Below, one piece after another: positions 46,652 to 58,205 of a stretch of DNA of 64,000 bases. The DNA comes from Corylus avellana. Taxonomy: Eukaryota > Streptophyta > Magnoliopsida > Fagales > Betulaceae. The position numbers and the translations under genes were made by a program. Every line of letters starts with the position of its first letter. Positions within the stretch are counted from its first letter, which is position 1. Under the pieces are notes generated by a model. That model had not been told where the DNA came from, did not search any database, and saw nothing but the letters and a program-made list of their open reading frames with translations. Location of the stretch: the NCBI RefSeq assembly GCF_901000735.1, contig NC_081545.1, positions 34,031,634 through 34,095,633 on the forward strand, in the 5' to 3' direction.

Positions 46652-46798
46652 ATTAGAAAGTTTATACATTTTTCTCAAACAAGTTGACTTTTTTTAAGAG
46701 AAATGAGAAGAAATAATTACCAATCAAGCCCATTATGTATTATTATTTATTTATTTTTCATCTCTATGTCTCTTACACAGTATCATAATATACATATA

Positions 46799-47235
46799 GG
46801 GAGTTATTTCTAAGTTTCTTTAGGTATTAGCCAGAAGCACTTTTGTGCCTAAGTATTCACCTTTTCTTCAGCGAATGATATATGACACCATCAGCCTCAA
46901 AAGCTGTTGACTTATTTGATTGATAAATCTCTGCCACAAACGCCGCCACACGCCATCTCATTTGCCACTCACTCAAACATCTTCCACACGCCATCTCATT
47001 TGCCACTCACTCAAAAATCTTCCATTATATATATATATATAGGGAGTTATTTCTAAATTTCTTTAGGCATTAGCCAGAAGCACCTTTGTGTCTAAGTATT
47101 CACCTTTTCTTCAGCGAATGATATATGACACCATCAGGCATCAGCCTCGAAAGCTGTTGACTTATTGGATAGATAAATCTCAGCCACAAACGGCGCCACG
47201 CGCCATCTCATTTGCCACTCACTAAAAAATCTTCC
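46799..47235. repeat. local tandem duplication of about 240 bp
   Basis: The block beginning GGGAGTTATTTCTAA occurs at 46799 and again at 47041, separated by an AT run (about 47026-47040). The left copy has it once. The two units differ by SNPs and small indels. Confidence 0.7.
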
Positions 47236-48275
47236 ACTCTCAACCACACCGACCCCATGCGTCGCCTTCGGATCCTACTCCAGACAGCCTTTTTCTAACA
47301 ACCAAAAGTACTCACATGCTCTACTAGACCCGAACCGACCCAGTCCCCGCCCAATCCAACTCGATCCAATGTTTTATTAATTTCACATTTGTTTCTGTCG
47401 CACGAAAAATATATACAGAATTCCCAAATGGCCCACTATATATATTGTATAACTCTATCAACCTTTGTTGGGCCTCAATGCATGGCCCGATACTCAGTCC
47501 ATCAACCACTCATTATCAATAAACAATACGCCGTCACTTCAAATACTAGGTAGCAAACAACCATAATAATGCACGTGGAATTTTCAGAATTTACCTTTAA
47601 TTTCTCTAAACTTCACTACATTTTTCGTTCATCCAAAAGAGCATGGATAAAATAATAATAATAATTAAGAAAAATAGCCATCCATAGCTTAGCAGTTTAT
47701 ATGCTTTGTATTGGATATAATATGACTAAGTATATATATCTTTTTCATATGGGTTTCTATTTTCAATTCTGGTGGGTGGTGTCTTATTGTTGCTGTTGAA
47801 GATGGGACAATTTTTCCACTCAAGTTGAAGAGCGGTTTAGGCATATTTGAAGCTTAAATTGTTGGTTGGTGCATCAATTTTAGATTCCCTATCATGGAAT
47901 TAGTGGGACACCTACTGATCACCTCTATTATGCAAGAAAAGAAATTAATTAGCACCATTAATTCCCATTATAATCAATTGGGATTTTCTCATCATATTTA
48001 ATCCTAATATTAATCTTTAGGGTTCCTCAAAGTTGGGTCCTAGCAACCTAACCACTACTACTAGACAGGGCTTTGCACCATCAGAATATACTGTGGTTAT
48101 GAATTAATTATGATAATGTTAATTATAAAAATTAATAACCTTGGCAATTGCCATGTCTTTTTGTCTTCAAGTATGGAATATATATATATATATTCCCTGG
48201 AATTTGTTTCATGACCCTCCATGGAATCTCTCTATTCTTTAATAAGAGTAGAGTTTTCTACTTTTTGGACCTGCG

Positions 48276-48619
48276 TGTTAGGTCTTCTTGGGCACCTCTC
48301 AACTCCAAAAGATAGTTCAAGAGGTGAGGCTTTTCTTCACACTTATAAAGTAACCATCAGCCCCTTCCACAATCGATGTCGGATAACCCCAACAATCTCT
48401 CCCTCACACATTAGGCCCTGGGTCAGAGTACGTAGCGACAACCCGTTTCTTCCATAGACTGTTGGGTCGAGACTTGTTGGTAAACTTGGGCTATAATACT
48501 AATGTTAGGTGCTCTTAGGCCTCTCAACTCCAAAAGTTAGCTAAAGAGATGAGGCTTTCCCTCACACTTATAAAGTGACAACCAACCCCTTTCACCATCG
48601 ATGTGGAATAACCCCAACA
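48276..48619 (-). mobile_element. TRIM, right-copy duplicate
   Basis: Same 344-bp structure: LTRs at 48503-48619 and 48276-48394. The primer site is more decayed here (CTATAATACTAA on plus). The right flank keeps CTGCA at 48620-48624. Confidence 0.8.
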
Positions 48620-49041
48620 CTGCAATCATGTATATATATATATGAGCTCCAATAATTCATTTCGGTCAACTCAACTGAGCTTCCTAAGGCCCTTCTATTA
48701 ACCGAAAAATTAGTGTTAATAATGGCATCAAAGTTTCAGCCATCCACCCGAAAAGGTTTTAAGAAGGAAAACCTCCTTCATATGAGTCCATTGGTTAACA
48801 ATTTAATAAGCTAAGGTAGTATTTACTCTAAAATTGGTTTGTTAAATCAGTATTTACCCCAAAATTTTGTATTCATAAAAAATAAAAAATTTAATTAATA
48901 TTTTAATACATTTTGAAGAATATACTTGAATTGCTAGGTGAGATTATCACCCCGCTTTACCTTGACCTTTTATCAAAGCAAAAGAAGCGCTTGATAGATT
49001 TCCCTGTCTCCTTTGGGCGATACGCGCCCGCTGTGTTTGCT

Positions 49042-49194
49042 TGGGCCCACATAGCCACACATTAAATTTTTTTAAAAAAGAAGCTGGGCCCAAACAGCAC
49101 CAGCGCGGCTGGATGTGGCCCACGTGGAATCCTTCAAAGGCCTCCAATCATTAGATCACATCAAAATAAAGCTGAAATCTCCTTTTGCCACGTG
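49042..49194. promoter_or_regulatory. G-box and TGGGCC motif cluster upstream of KLCR2
   Basis: CACGTG at 49121-49126 and 49189-49194, with TGGGCC at 49042 and 49085 and GGCCCA next to the first G-box. These are common plant promoter elements (bZIP/bHLH G-box; site II type). They lie 0.7-0.9 kb upstream of the KLCR2 TATA box. The same cluster is in the left duplicate at about 45268-45420. Confidence 0.45.
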
Positions 49195-49431
49195 GTAAAG
49201 CAAAAAAAAGTTAAAAAATGAAGTCCCAAAAATTCTCGAGGGGGGCAATCCTGTCAGATGAACAAATCCCCAAGTCCTTTTGGCGTTGAAAAGCCGTTAA
49301 TCCCGCCAACTTGCAACAATTACAGCCAAATATATTAAGATTAATTAAAATATCATTTAATTTTAATCAGTTTTATGCATGGACAGTTTTCTCTAAATTA
49401 AATTGAAAGAATTTTCCACCATAAATTGTTA

Positions 49432-49545
49432 TTTATTTTTTTTTTTTGACATGTCCTTACAATAAAAATGAGGGAGATTCGAACTAGTGACCTCCGCTTC
49501 ATTAGGCGTGGTCCCAGCTGATTGAGATACCTTTTGGGTTAGGAC
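49432..49545 (-). mobile_element. SINE of the 4076 family in the KLCR2 upstream region
   Basis: Flanked by AATTGTTA at 49424-49431 and 49546-49553. The T run at the left is the tail. On minus it reads GGTATCTCAATCAGCTGGG (A-box-like) and AGTTCGAATCTCCC (B-box-like). The contig before gap 2 ends within the equivalent T run. Confidence 0.75.
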
Positions 49546-49891
49546 AATTGTTACGTGTTCATTAGCATACAAAAAACACTTTTTGTTTTTTTAATTGAAT
49601 TTATTTCAACTCTGTTAATATTATAAAAAATATATATATGAGGTGTTGGAAGAATAGATGACAGTTTTATAGGCTAAATTATAGGAAATTAGTTTGGAAG
49701 AAAATTCTATAATTTATGTAAAATTGTTTATTAATTTTTTTGAATCAGAGGGGGGTGTTGGGGTGGGAGAGGGGTCACCTTCCTTATTGCTTCAACATTC
49801 CAACTCTATGCAACCCCACACCTATACATATATTATCTGTTAAAACTCACAAATTTTGAGAAACCCCATTTTTGCCCTCACCCTTCTGTCA

Positions 49892-49899
49892 TATATAAG
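49892..49899 (+). promoter_or_regulatory. probable TATA box of KLCR2
   Basis: TATATAAG at 49892, about 470 bp upstream of the ATG. A 5' UTR intron is likely: a donor at about 50000 (AAG|GTATGT) and acceptors near 50251 or 50352 precede the start codon. Confidence 0.5.
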
Positions 49900-50365
49900 T
49901 TCATAGACATATCAACCTCCCCATACCTCTCTTCTATCTTTCTGTGCATTAACACCCTGAGAACTTTGGGAGTCAAAACTTCTGGGCACAACATTTAAGG
50001 TATGTCTCTTTTATATGGTTTATGTACGTCTTTTGTTGGGTTTCTTTTGAAAGCATTGATGATACAAGTACATTGACTTCTATTTCCAAGGTTGACTTAT
50101 TTATGTATTTTTTTTGTTTTTTTTTTTCATGTCAAGTGTTGTTTGTGTTCTCTTCTTTTGGCTATTGGAGTTTGATGCCTGTGTTATTCTTTGGTGCTTG
50201 GTTCTTGGTTCTTTTGATCATTGAGTTATAAGTACTTCTGTGGTTTGCAGAGACCCCATTAAAGCCAATATTGAATGGCTTTAATCTGCATATGTGTAGT
50301 TTGTTGTTTCTATCTGATAACTGTTTTTGTGTTGTGTTTTATTTCATTAGTATATACTTAGTGCA

Positions 50366-52669
50366 ATGCCTGGATTAGCTATGGAGGCATTATATGGGGA
50401 TGGTGTAGTAGACGAATCCAATGGAGGTTACACCCCATATAAGGAAAGCTTTACCCAGCAAGGCTCTCCAAGAAGTCCATTGAGTCCACAAAGCCCTCAA
50501 AGTGACTCCATTGATCTGGCTATTGATGGTGTGATTGACACCTCTATCGATCAGCTGTATCACAATGTATACGAGATGCAGAGCTCTGATCAGTCACCCT
50601 CGAGGGCTAGCTTTGTGTCATATGGTTGGGAATCGAGGATTGATTCAGAATTGCGTCATCTTGTTGGATATAATGAGGAATTTGAGGTGACAAAGGAAGT
50701 GGTGATAGAAAATAAGGAGAAGGGTAATGGAGGTGACTTGACTCCCGGGTCTATTGGTAAAAAGTCAGCAAAGAACCAGCTTTCTCGCTTGCACTTGGAC
50801 TCTGGAGCATCAGCAAAATCAAGTCCTAAGAGTAAATCTTCTCATGAGAAGCCTCCAATTGATAAGAGGTATGAGAAGAATTCAAGAAAAGGGAATGCAG
50901 TTTTTGCCATGAAAAGGCAGAGAAATTTGGCTTTACTGGGAGCTAAGTTTCAGAATGGAGTTGATAATCCTGTTGTGGCAGCACTAGATAATCCAGACCT
51001 TGGCCCCTTCTTGCTTAAACAAGCTAGGGATATGATTTCTTCTGGTGAAAATCCTCAGAGGGCTCTTGAACTGGCTCTTCGGGCAATGAAGTCATTAGAG
51101 ATATGTGCACAAGAGAAGCCCAGTTTGGACCTGGTCATGTGTTTGCATGTTTTGGCAGCAATATACTGCAGCTTAGGCCAATACAATGAGGCAATTCCAG
51201 TTCTTGAGCGCTCAATTGACATTCCAGTGATAGAAGATGGCCAAGATCATGCCCTAGCTAAGTTTGCTGGGTGCATGCAATTAGGTGATACCTATGCAAT
51301 GCTAGGGCAGATTGAGAATTGTATTCTGTTTTACACAGCAGGCATGGAAATCCAAAAGCAAGTATTGGGAGAAACAGACCCTCGACTTGGCGAGACATGT
51401 CGGTATGTAGCTGAGGCCAATGTTCAAGCATTGCAGTTTGATGAGGCTGAGAAGCTTTGTCAGATGGGTCTTGACATCCACAAGGAGAATGGTTCTCCTG
51501 CTTCTCTTGAAGAAGCAGCAGATAGGAGGCTCATGGGACTTATCTGTGATGCAAAGGGTGACTATGAAGCTGCTCTTGAGCACTATGTTTTAGCAAGCAT
51601 GGCCATGGCAGCCAATGGCCATGAAATAGAAGTGGCTTCGATCGATTGCAGCATCGGCGACGCTTATCTATCCTTGGCTCGGTATGATGAGGCAGTCTTT
51701 TCTTATCAGAAAGCACTGACAGTCTTTAAGTCAGCTAAGGGAGAGAATCACCCTACTGTTGCTTCAGTTTTTGTTCGTTTAGCTGACTTGTACCACAAGA
51801 TAGGAAAGTTCAAGGAGTCCAAATCTTATTGTGAAAATGCTCTTCGAATCTATCAAAAGCCTAATCCTGGGATCCCTTCGGAAGAGATTGCCAGTGGTCT
51901 TATTGATGTTTCTGCTATCTATCAATCTATGAATGAACTGGAGCAGGCACTCAAGCTACTTAAGAAGGCTTTGAAAATATATGGTAATGCCCCAGGTCAA
52001 CAAAGCACAATTGCTGGAATTGAGGCCCAGATGGGTGTCATGTATTATATGATTGGGAACTACTCTGACTCTTACAACACCTTGGAAAGTGCCATTTCAA
52101 AGTTCCGGGCCAGTGGAGAGAAGAAATCTGCGCTGTTTGGGATTGCTCTTAACCAAATGGGACTTGCCTGTGTGCAGCGTTACTCAATAAATGAGGCTGC
52201 AGATCTTTTTGAAGAAGCAAAGAGTATTTTGGAAAAGGAATATGGGCCATATCACACTGATACATTAGGGGTCATTAGCAATCTTGCTGGCACTTATGAT
52301 GCAATGGGCAGGTACCAGTCTTTAGCTATATTTTAGCGAACTGATTTATCTGTGTTTTTATTGTTTTCCACAGTAGCTGTGATCTTCTCCCTCTGCTCCC
52401 CTTTACCTATAGTTTGTGATATCTGTGTGCTTTCCAACTTATGATTTCACAGGCTTGATGATGCCATTGGAATTTTGGAATATCTGGTTGGCATGAGAGA
52501 AGAGAAGCTTGGAACAGCAAATCCTGATGTGGATGATGAGCGGCGGAGGCTAGCGGAGTTGTTGAAAGATGCCGGCAGGGTCCGGAGCAGGAAAACCAGA
52601 TCACTAGTTACACTCCTTGACACCAACCCTGAGATCATAGCAGATGATGATTGTATTAGGGTATTGTAA
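50366..52669 (+). CDS. KLCR2: kinesin light chain-related TPR protein (KLCR2/CMU type)
   Basis: TPR protein of the kinesin light chain-related family (cellulose synthase-microtubule uncoupling, CMU). These bind cortical microtubules and IQD scaffolds and hold microtubules in place during cellulose deposition. Exons: 50366-52311 and 52453-52669, 720 aa. Residues 1 to about 210 are Ser/Pro-rich and probably disordered (PRSPLSPQSPQSDS). From about 215 to the end are tandem TPR units, with repeated A.Y...G.Y.EA patterns such as LAAIYCSLGQYNEAIPVLERS, GDAYLSLARYDEAVFSYQKAL and LADLYHKIGKFKESKSYCENA. The final repeat (LDDAIGILEYLVGMREEKLG) is in exon 2. The gene is intact; a duplicated fragment of its 3' end lies at 57741-58205. 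In Arabidopsis its neighbour is an exonuclease-family gene, as here. Confidence 0.92.
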
Positions 52670-54094
52670 TGATGGTGGTGTATATATGCTTGTTTATAAG
52701 TTAAATATCTTTCAGAAGAGACTTAGGTGGTCGGTTTGTTAGATTGTTCTTGGCAAATTTGGGAAACTAAATAAACAATAATAACAGCAAGGAGGAGATC
52801 ATCCTGGTTCAAATTGTTTGATATAGTACTAGGTATCAACAGAAGTTCATTTATACTTTTGTTGTATATTGATTGATGAATTAATATGTCACATTCTTCT
52901 TTGTATCTCTCGATGTCAATAAATTGGTGAGACATCATTTTGTCAATGTCAATATAGAATTGATGAAACTTTCATTTTCCATTATTGGTGCACCAACTGC
53001 CTATGGAAAACCTCTAATTGCTTCATACCATAGATAGAGCGAGATACTAACCTTTTAATATATTTTTTTGATAATTGCTGGCGATGTGTAAGTTTCTGAT
53101 GTTCATAGAAAATGATATGACTTTTTCCCTAAGCAATTTGTTCCAAATGACATTATATCTCAGTTAGCCATAGAAGAAAATCTGCAGAGAGCCAATTTCT
53201 GTCACTCTCTTTCTAATGGGAGTTGCTGTTAAGAATTGGCACCCGGGCTCATACGTTATTCTATTAATGAGTGCTTGATTTAGACCAAAGTTGGGCACTT
53301 TGGATCTATTTTCAAACTAAATTTTTCTCCAAATTGCATCGGAGGAAATTCCTCCAGTATAGTATATTAAACTGATATTTGTCCTTAGAGTACGAGTCAC
53401 ATGCATTTGCTCTAAAAACATATGCCAATTTAATAAAATGGGTTAAAGAAAATTTTTTCAACCCAATTTGTAGGAAAACTTTGTCATAAATCTTTCATCT
53501 GCCAATGTGAGTGCAGTGTTGAGCTGTACACATAAAAAATTCTTTTATTTGGCATCCAATTATTAAGATGGTTCAGGTGGAAAGTATGGAATTCCAAAAC
53601 TCCTAGATAAAGAACGACATTGATGCAGCGTGGTGTAGTGTAGTAGGTCACAAAATTAACACACAAATCTCAACTTTTTCCAAAGCCAATAACAAAATAA
53701 AGGATTTGAGGGAAAATTGGAGAAAACTCAACATTTTGAGTGTTTCTTATTGGTATATAACAGGGCTTGGTGGCGGCACTCCATCCATTGCCAAGGGTGG
53801 TTCCAAACCTTTAAACAATTGGTGGTTGTAGTTGGGCTGCAATTGTCTTGAGGTGAAAGAAGAGCATCCTTGCCCTTCCCTTTCTTTAAAAGTTCTTCTG
53901 ATGGAAATTTTTCCCAAGAATGAAGCTTCTTTAACTTGACTCTAACGGTAGAAGAGATGTTTTCAAAGTCAAATGAGGCAGAGGAAGGTGTTACGATGAA
54001 ATAAAATACAATGAAGAAATTGTCACATCTGATTTCCTTCTTAAATTTGGAGCTAAGTAAAGGATGAGAGAGAGAGAGAGAGAGAGAGGCACCT

Positions 54095-54134
<40 letters not shown>

Positions 54135-57100
54135 CTGTGACAGTTCTAACCAGCCCTTAAATTTTTTTTTTTACAATGATTGATCCAAGGATTGTTAGGA
54201 ACTTAGCACTATGAGATAATTGTGGAATAAAAATATAGTTTATAGCATTACTCTTGTTAAATAGACCAAAACTTTACAGTAGTTTCATATTTAATAAAAA
54301 GTAGGTTGAAAAAAACCACAATTTAATATATATAATGGTTTTAGAGTGGCTAAATCTGTTAAATAGGCTATTATTCATTAGAATCAGAAACTTACACATT
54401 GGCCAATAATGGAAGAAGAGCACATGAAGGATGACATTATCATTTAAATCAATAGGCTATGGTTTATAGGGTTTTTCCCATAATTGGTACTAAATCTATA
54501 GGCCATTATTCATTAGAATCAAACATTGGCCCATAATGGAAGAAGAGCACAAGAAGGATGACATTATCATTTTGATACAATTCTAAGAATAAATTTTTAT
54601 TGGCAGGAAGGCTCCTTTCTTTAACACATGAGCTGCTTGTGTAGTTGTCGTGAACTCCAGGTACTCTTGACTGATGAACAAGGGAAAATAATTGTTGGGA
54701 GCCTCTTACTTTCCTCCAAATTAGGAAAATCAACCGTGTAGTGAAGCCCACGGCTTTCATGCCTGGAAAGGGCACTGCTGATCACCAGCTCCGCACAACA
54801 AAAGAGGTTCCTCATTTCACAAGCCTCAAGCCCCACCATTGTTGGCTCCCACCCTTGCTGAAATAAGTACTCCTCCCATTTAGCCTCCAACTCACCAATC
54901 TTTTGCTCTGCAAATTCCAGCCTTGTCGTCGACCGAACAATTCCCACATAATCCCACATGATTGATTGCAATTCTTTCCTTATTGTTCTTGTCATTGTTA
55001 AAATTTTGTCCATAGCATCACTCCCAAGTGAAGAAGTAACAACTGGTTTACCCCACAAATTTGAAGTACTAGGATCATGTTTAGAGCTCTTCATGTGATC
55101 AATTGAGGGCTGGACAGCTCTTCTTGCAAAAACTAAAGCTTCAACTATTGAGTTACTAGCAAGTCGGTTTGCTCCATGCAAACCTGTGCATGCAACCTCT
55201 CCTGCCACGTACAAGCCCTGAATATTTGTCTCCCCATGAAGCCTGGCGTGCACACCCCCACACATGTAATGAGCAGCGGGAACCACTGGAATCGGCTGCC
55301 GGGTAATGTCCAGACCATACTTTAAGCACTCAGCAGCAATGTTGGGGAAGTGGGAGAGAATTTTTTCGCTGGCCCTGTGACTAATATCAAGGAGCACATA
55401 TTTCTCATTACGCTTTTTAAGCTGGTCATCTATACTTCTTGCCACCACATCCCTGGGAGCAAGCTCAGCTCTCTCATCATACAAGGGCATGAACCTTTCC
55501 ATGCCTAGATTGTACAGGATGCCTCCGGCGCCCCTAACAGCTTCAGAAATAAGAAATGCGTTCTCTCGAGACTTGGTTGGTTTGATGGGAAGGCCTTCGT
55601 CAGCTAATGCAGTTGGGTGGAACTGCACAAATCTGAGCAATGATGCTATTATTACCTTATTTGTAGTGTATTCACCTATCCTATTTTTCCTATAAGTAGG
55701 GATGATTTGTTTTGTAAAATTAATCAGTTGAATAAGAGTATAGGCTTAGGGCTTTATTATATGGATGTAGGTCATAGACCGAACCAAGTAAAATACATTT
55801 GTCTATTTTATTATTTCAGCTATCCTCTTTATCTTTACATTTGATTATGATTTCTTTTAGCATTCAAATGCTACGAAAAACAAGGCATTATGATTTCAGT
55901 TTGGGATATTTAAAATCCTTTCAGAATTCGTGCATGATTATGAATTATCAATAATAACACAGCACTTTGAATATGATTTTGTATGACAATTAAGATAAAG
56001 ACTATCAATAGTTGATAAATATTTACTCACTCCATATTTGAAATAACAGCTTGAGCACGATAGGCCATGGCCATTCCATCTCCTGTGGCTATCTGTAAGA
56101 ATATCAAGCATGAAGCAGACCAAAGATCATTATACTCATTATCAAACAGGTTTATTCTTTTAGATGATGTTTTACTATCCAATTAGAGTGAGATTTCACC
56201 ATTTATAGGAAGAAATATAATATCTGAAGTAAGTGTGATACATGTTAGATAACTCCTTGGTAGGTGTCAGACTTTTCTACACATAAAGATATTTGTAGTC
56301 TTTTGCAGGGGCTATATATATAGGAGGCTCTTAAGGAGCAGTCTAGGTTGATAGTGGATGGTAGAAGTGTGAAAACATTTACCAGAGGATTTGTAGTTGT
56401 TGGATAGATATGTCCAGCCCCACCTGATGCAAGTAAAGTCACCTTTGAAATAAACCTTATCGCCTGAAAATTCAAAAAAGTAAAGGTTATGGAATGAAGA
56501 TAGTGAGATTTTTGGGCATAATAAATGGTAAATTTTGTTGTTACCTCTAATGTTTCAGTATTAAATGTGTCAACACCCAGACATATTGTGTCAGAACAAT
56601 CCTGTAATGTCGGTAAGGAATTCACTTCAGTGAATGCTCATAATGTGTCTTAATCCCACATCTAAGATATGCTTAAAAATCATTCCACAAACAGAAAAGA
56701 AAAGAAAAAAATCATTCCACAAAAGGGTTGCATATATATATGAGCATGTAAAATAAAAAGAAACAAACAATCATTTTTCAAATAAGTTACTTGAATAAAT
56801 GACCTGGTACGTTAGCAAATCTATCGCAAAATGGTGATCAAACACAGAAATATTTGGATCATTGACAACTGCCTTCAGTAGAACCCGCACAATCTCCCTT
56901 CCAGTCATATCAGCTACATGAGCAATTCTGTGATGAGAGTGCCCCCCCTCCCTTGTTAGATGCAAGTTTCCATCTTCCCCGTGATCAAATGAGGCACCCA
57001 TAGCCATCAATTCTCTGATTCTGTCAGGTCCTTCTGTGCAGACAACCTGTTTAAAAATAACCAAACTTGAGAAATAGCTCAACAATTATGCAACTGGCGT

Positions 57101-57740
57101 TACTAATTAACACTCAAATAAGACAAGACAACAGAGTAAACACAACCAACGAACGTGCACAAAAAATTCGCATTTTCTCTTCTTTTTTCTTTCACAACAA
57201 AAGTGCTTACTAATTGAAACTTATTCAGAGGAACAATATGTCATTCTCAGTTCATATAAACCAAGGGCATTAACTATAGCTCTAAGGGGGTTGAGAAAAA
57301 TGAGACAATGCAAATCAATTTGATTGTTGCCATTCATTTTAATCCATGGATAAATTGTGGAGAGTAAGAGACTCAAACAAACATTTGTTAGCTATAAACA
57401 AAAGTCCATATTGTATGGCCATCGACATCATAATGTAATAAATTTCATACCAGAGAGCAGAGTTCATAAATGAATGATATAGACAAATTTTTAGATTTGA
57501 AACTAACCCTGACAGTCTCCTCATCACATAGATAAGCCCCAGCTACAATGGTGTCATGCATGTGACTCTCCACAGAATCTGAAGGGCTCAACACAGAACC
57601 AACACCACCCTGAGCATAGTTTGTGTTGCTCTCATGAGGCTCAGCCTTGGTAATCACAGCGACAGAACCATGCTTTGCAACATCAAGAGCATAACGAAGG
57701 CCTGCAACTCCACTGCCAATGACAGCAAAATCAAAATACT
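52256..57740. repeat. KLCR2-aspartate oxidase tandem duplication, unit 1
   Basis: Runs from inside KLCR2 exon 1 (3' part) through the intergenic region to the first retained exon of aspartate oxidase copy 1. It is paralogous to 57738-63799, with many SNPs and intron indels. Confidence 0.88.
52670..54620. other. intergenic between KLCR2 and aspartate oxidase copy 1
   Basis: KLCR2 3' UTR (AATAAA-like at about 52917), a MITE-like block near 53310-53490 of the GGACAAAG family, (GA)n at about 54067-54088, (AT)n at about 54097-54132, and a local duplication of about 80 bp (54366-54450 and 54503-54577) found once in unit 2. The genes converge here. No gene was seen. Confidence 0.6.
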
Positions 57741-57747
57741 GAGACAT
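54621..57747 (-). CDS. AO: L-aspartate oxidase, copy 1, 5'-truncated and leaderless
   Basis: FAD enzyme that oxidises L-aspartate to iminoaspartate, the first step of NAD synthesis, normally in plastids. Minus-strand exons: 57508-57747, 56804-57046, 56545-56601, 56383-56463, 56031-56092, 54621-55632, giving an uninterrupted 564-aa frame. FAD motif GSGVAG at residues 11-16; HYMCGG and GANRLASNS are present. The first exon is cut at about 57740: the plastid leader is missing, and the ATG at 57747 is the complement of a KLCR2 exon fragment (MSQ, then YFDFAVIGSGV). Changes at conserved sites relative to copy 2: RGDGG to RGAGG, HAAD to HVAD, REIERALL to REIVRVLL, SAVLC to GSVLS. It is either a decaying duplicate or a cytosolic form; no native promoter is attached. 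Confidence 0.85.
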
Positions 57748-58205
57748 TAGGGATCATTAGCAATCTTGCCGCCACTTATGATGCAATGGGCAGGTACCAG
57801 TCTTTAGCTATATTTTAGCAAACTGATTTATCTGTGTTTTTGTTGGTTTCCACAGTAGCTGTGATCTTCTCCCTCTGCTTCCCTTTGCCTATAGTTTGTG
57901 ATATCTGTGTGCTTTCCAACTTATGATTTCACAGGCTTGATGATGCCATTGGAATTTTGGAATATCTGGTTGGCATGAGAGAAGAGAAGCTTGGAACAGA
58001 AACTCCTGATGTGGATGATGAGTGGCGGAGGTTAGCGGCGTTGTTGAAAGAAGCCGGCAGGGTCCAGAACAGGAAAACCAGATCACTAGTTACACTCCTT
58101 GACACCAACCCTGAGATCATAACAGAAGTTCATTTATACTTTTGTTGTATATTGATTGATGAATTAATATGTCTCATTCTTCTTTGTATGTCTCGATGTC
58201 AATAA
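57741..58205 (+). pseudogene. KLCR2: KLCR2 3' fragment (duplicated)
   Basis: Carries the last 53 bp of KLCR2 exon 1 (57741-57793), the intron, and exon 2 from 57935. Splice sites are kept, but the rest of the gene is missing. A deletion of about 200 bp joins the sequence after DTNPEII to what is 3' UTR in the intact gene (CAGA present at both ends), removing the normal stop, so the frame runs on to 58205. Amino-acid changes include ERRRLAELL to EWRRLAALL. The fragment lies head-to-head with aspartate oxidase copy 1. Confidence 0.88.

Larger units (their letters stand above)
45773..49440. repeat. second long duplication, right copy (starts at gap 2)
   Basis: Parallel to 42177-45672 and continuous with the KLCR2 promoter. 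It contains an extra local tandem duplication (46799-47235), a MITE (46410-46651) and a TRIM (48276-48619). No gene was recognised. Confidence 0.85.
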
